From positions 1-5,179 of the forward strand of contig DXDO01000022.1 in assembly GCA_019115425.1 (NCBI GenBank): 5,179 bases of DNA. The letters are read 5' to 3'. The stretch's first letter is position 1. Each line of letters starts with the position of its first letter. The position numbers and the translations under genes were made by a program. Source of the DNA: Candidatus Agathobaculum merdigallinarum. Its GTDB lineage: Bacteria; Bacillota; Clostridia; Oscillospirales; Butyricicoccaceae. Below the pieces are notes generated by a model. The model did not search any database, had not been told where the DNA came from, and saw only the letters and a program-made list of their open reading frames with translations. This document shows positions 4,838 through 5,179 of the stretch, in pieces.

Positions 4838-5179
4838 ATGAAAAAACTGCTTTGTACGCCTGTGCTGGCAGTCTCAGCGATCCTCGTATGGATCGCGGCC
4901 TGTGGGCTGCTGACGTGGGTGTATTTCGCCTATGACGACGCGGTTAACGGCAACCCCGTATACTTTTGGGTGTATGGCGGCGCGATCCTGTTTGCCGGGG
5001 CGTTTGCGGAAAGTTACGCAGACAGCCGGACAACCGACCGCAGCCCACGCTGGTCGAGCGCGCTGGTGCTACTCCTTTGCACCGCGCTTGTCTATCTGCT
5101 GTTTGACCGATACGAAACCTATTTACTGCAATCCCTGTTGTATGATCTCCTGTTCTGGTGGCTCGTACTGTTGCTATTG
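4838..5179 (+). CDS. Unknown multi-pass membrane protein, 5' part only
   Basis: An open frame begins at ATG 4838 and continues without a stop for 114 codons to the window edge, so the C-terminus is missing. The start is supported by AAAGGTGGG (4822-4830), a good ribosome binding site about 7 nt upstream. The protein starts MKKLLCTPVL and shows about four hydrophobic segments: roughly 8-32, 42-58, 74-89 and 96-114. The second and third are joined by a charged, polar stretch (about 59-72, ESYADSRTTDRSPR). The first segment could act as an uncleaved signal anchor. I recognise no family. The gene follows the terminator in the same direction, and no convincing promoter lies in the 17 bp between them. 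It is therefore probably expressed at low level by read-through or from a promoter I cannot see. The GC-rich codon use resembles that of the neighbours. Confidence 0.75.
   Translation, partial: MKKLLCTPVLAVSAILVWIAACGLLTWVYFAYDDAVNGNPVYFWVYGGAILFAGAFAESYADSRTTDRSPRWSSALVLLLCTALVYLLFDRYETYLLQSLLYDLLFWWLVLLLL

Overview
This window is chromosomal housekeeping sequence from what is most likely a Gram-positive anaerobe of the class Clostridia. An Oscillospiraceae- or Butyricicoccaceae-like gut bacterium fits best. The grounds are strong AGGAGG-type ribosome binding sites, consensus sigma-A promoters (one exact TTGACA-17-TATAAT), GC-rich coding sequence with AT-rich intergenic gaps, a YerC/TrpR-like regulator, a class II aldolase, and a phosphofructokinase with pyrophosphate-type signature residues. 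The taxonomic assignment is inferred from protein style, not from a search.

Layout, left to right. (1) A tRNA-Asp(GTC) gene with encoded CCA lies on the minus strand at 6-82, with its own perfect consensus promoter at 119-147. (2) A compact minus-strand operon runs from 2084 down to 167: a TrpR-like YerC-family regulator, a class I SAM-dependent methyltransferase (35-bp overlap with yerC) and the redox chaperone Hsp33 (6-bp gap after the methyltransferase). Its promoter is at 2125-2153, and an inverted repeat lies in the spacer and runs into the -35. No clear intrinsic terminator separates hslO from the tRNA. (3) A class II fructose-bisphosphate aldolase gene (2312-3244, minus) has a promoter at 3293-3321 and a strong terminator at 2238-2282. 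(4) Diverging from it across a 246-bp regulatory gap, a PPi-type 6-phosphofructokinase gene runs on the plus strand (3491-4732) and ends at a strong GNRA-loop terminator (4784-4820). (5) The 5' part of a gene for an unrecognised small multi-pass membrane protein starts at 4838 and runs off the right edge.

The two glycolytic enzymes catalyse consecutive steps: fructose-6-phosphate to fructose-1,6-bisphosphate, then its cleavage to triose phosphates. They are transcribed divergently from one intergenic region that also holds a near-palindrome. The YerC/methyltransferase/Hsp33 operon looks like a regulator plus a stress or redox module, but the methyltransferase substrate and any link between the three are unknown. 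I see no mobile element, CRISPR array, pseudogene or clear sign of horizontal transfer. The most interesting points are the cofactor signature of the phosphofructokinase, the two candidate operators, the coupled yerC-methyltransferase-hslO operon and the unknown membrane protein at the right edge.
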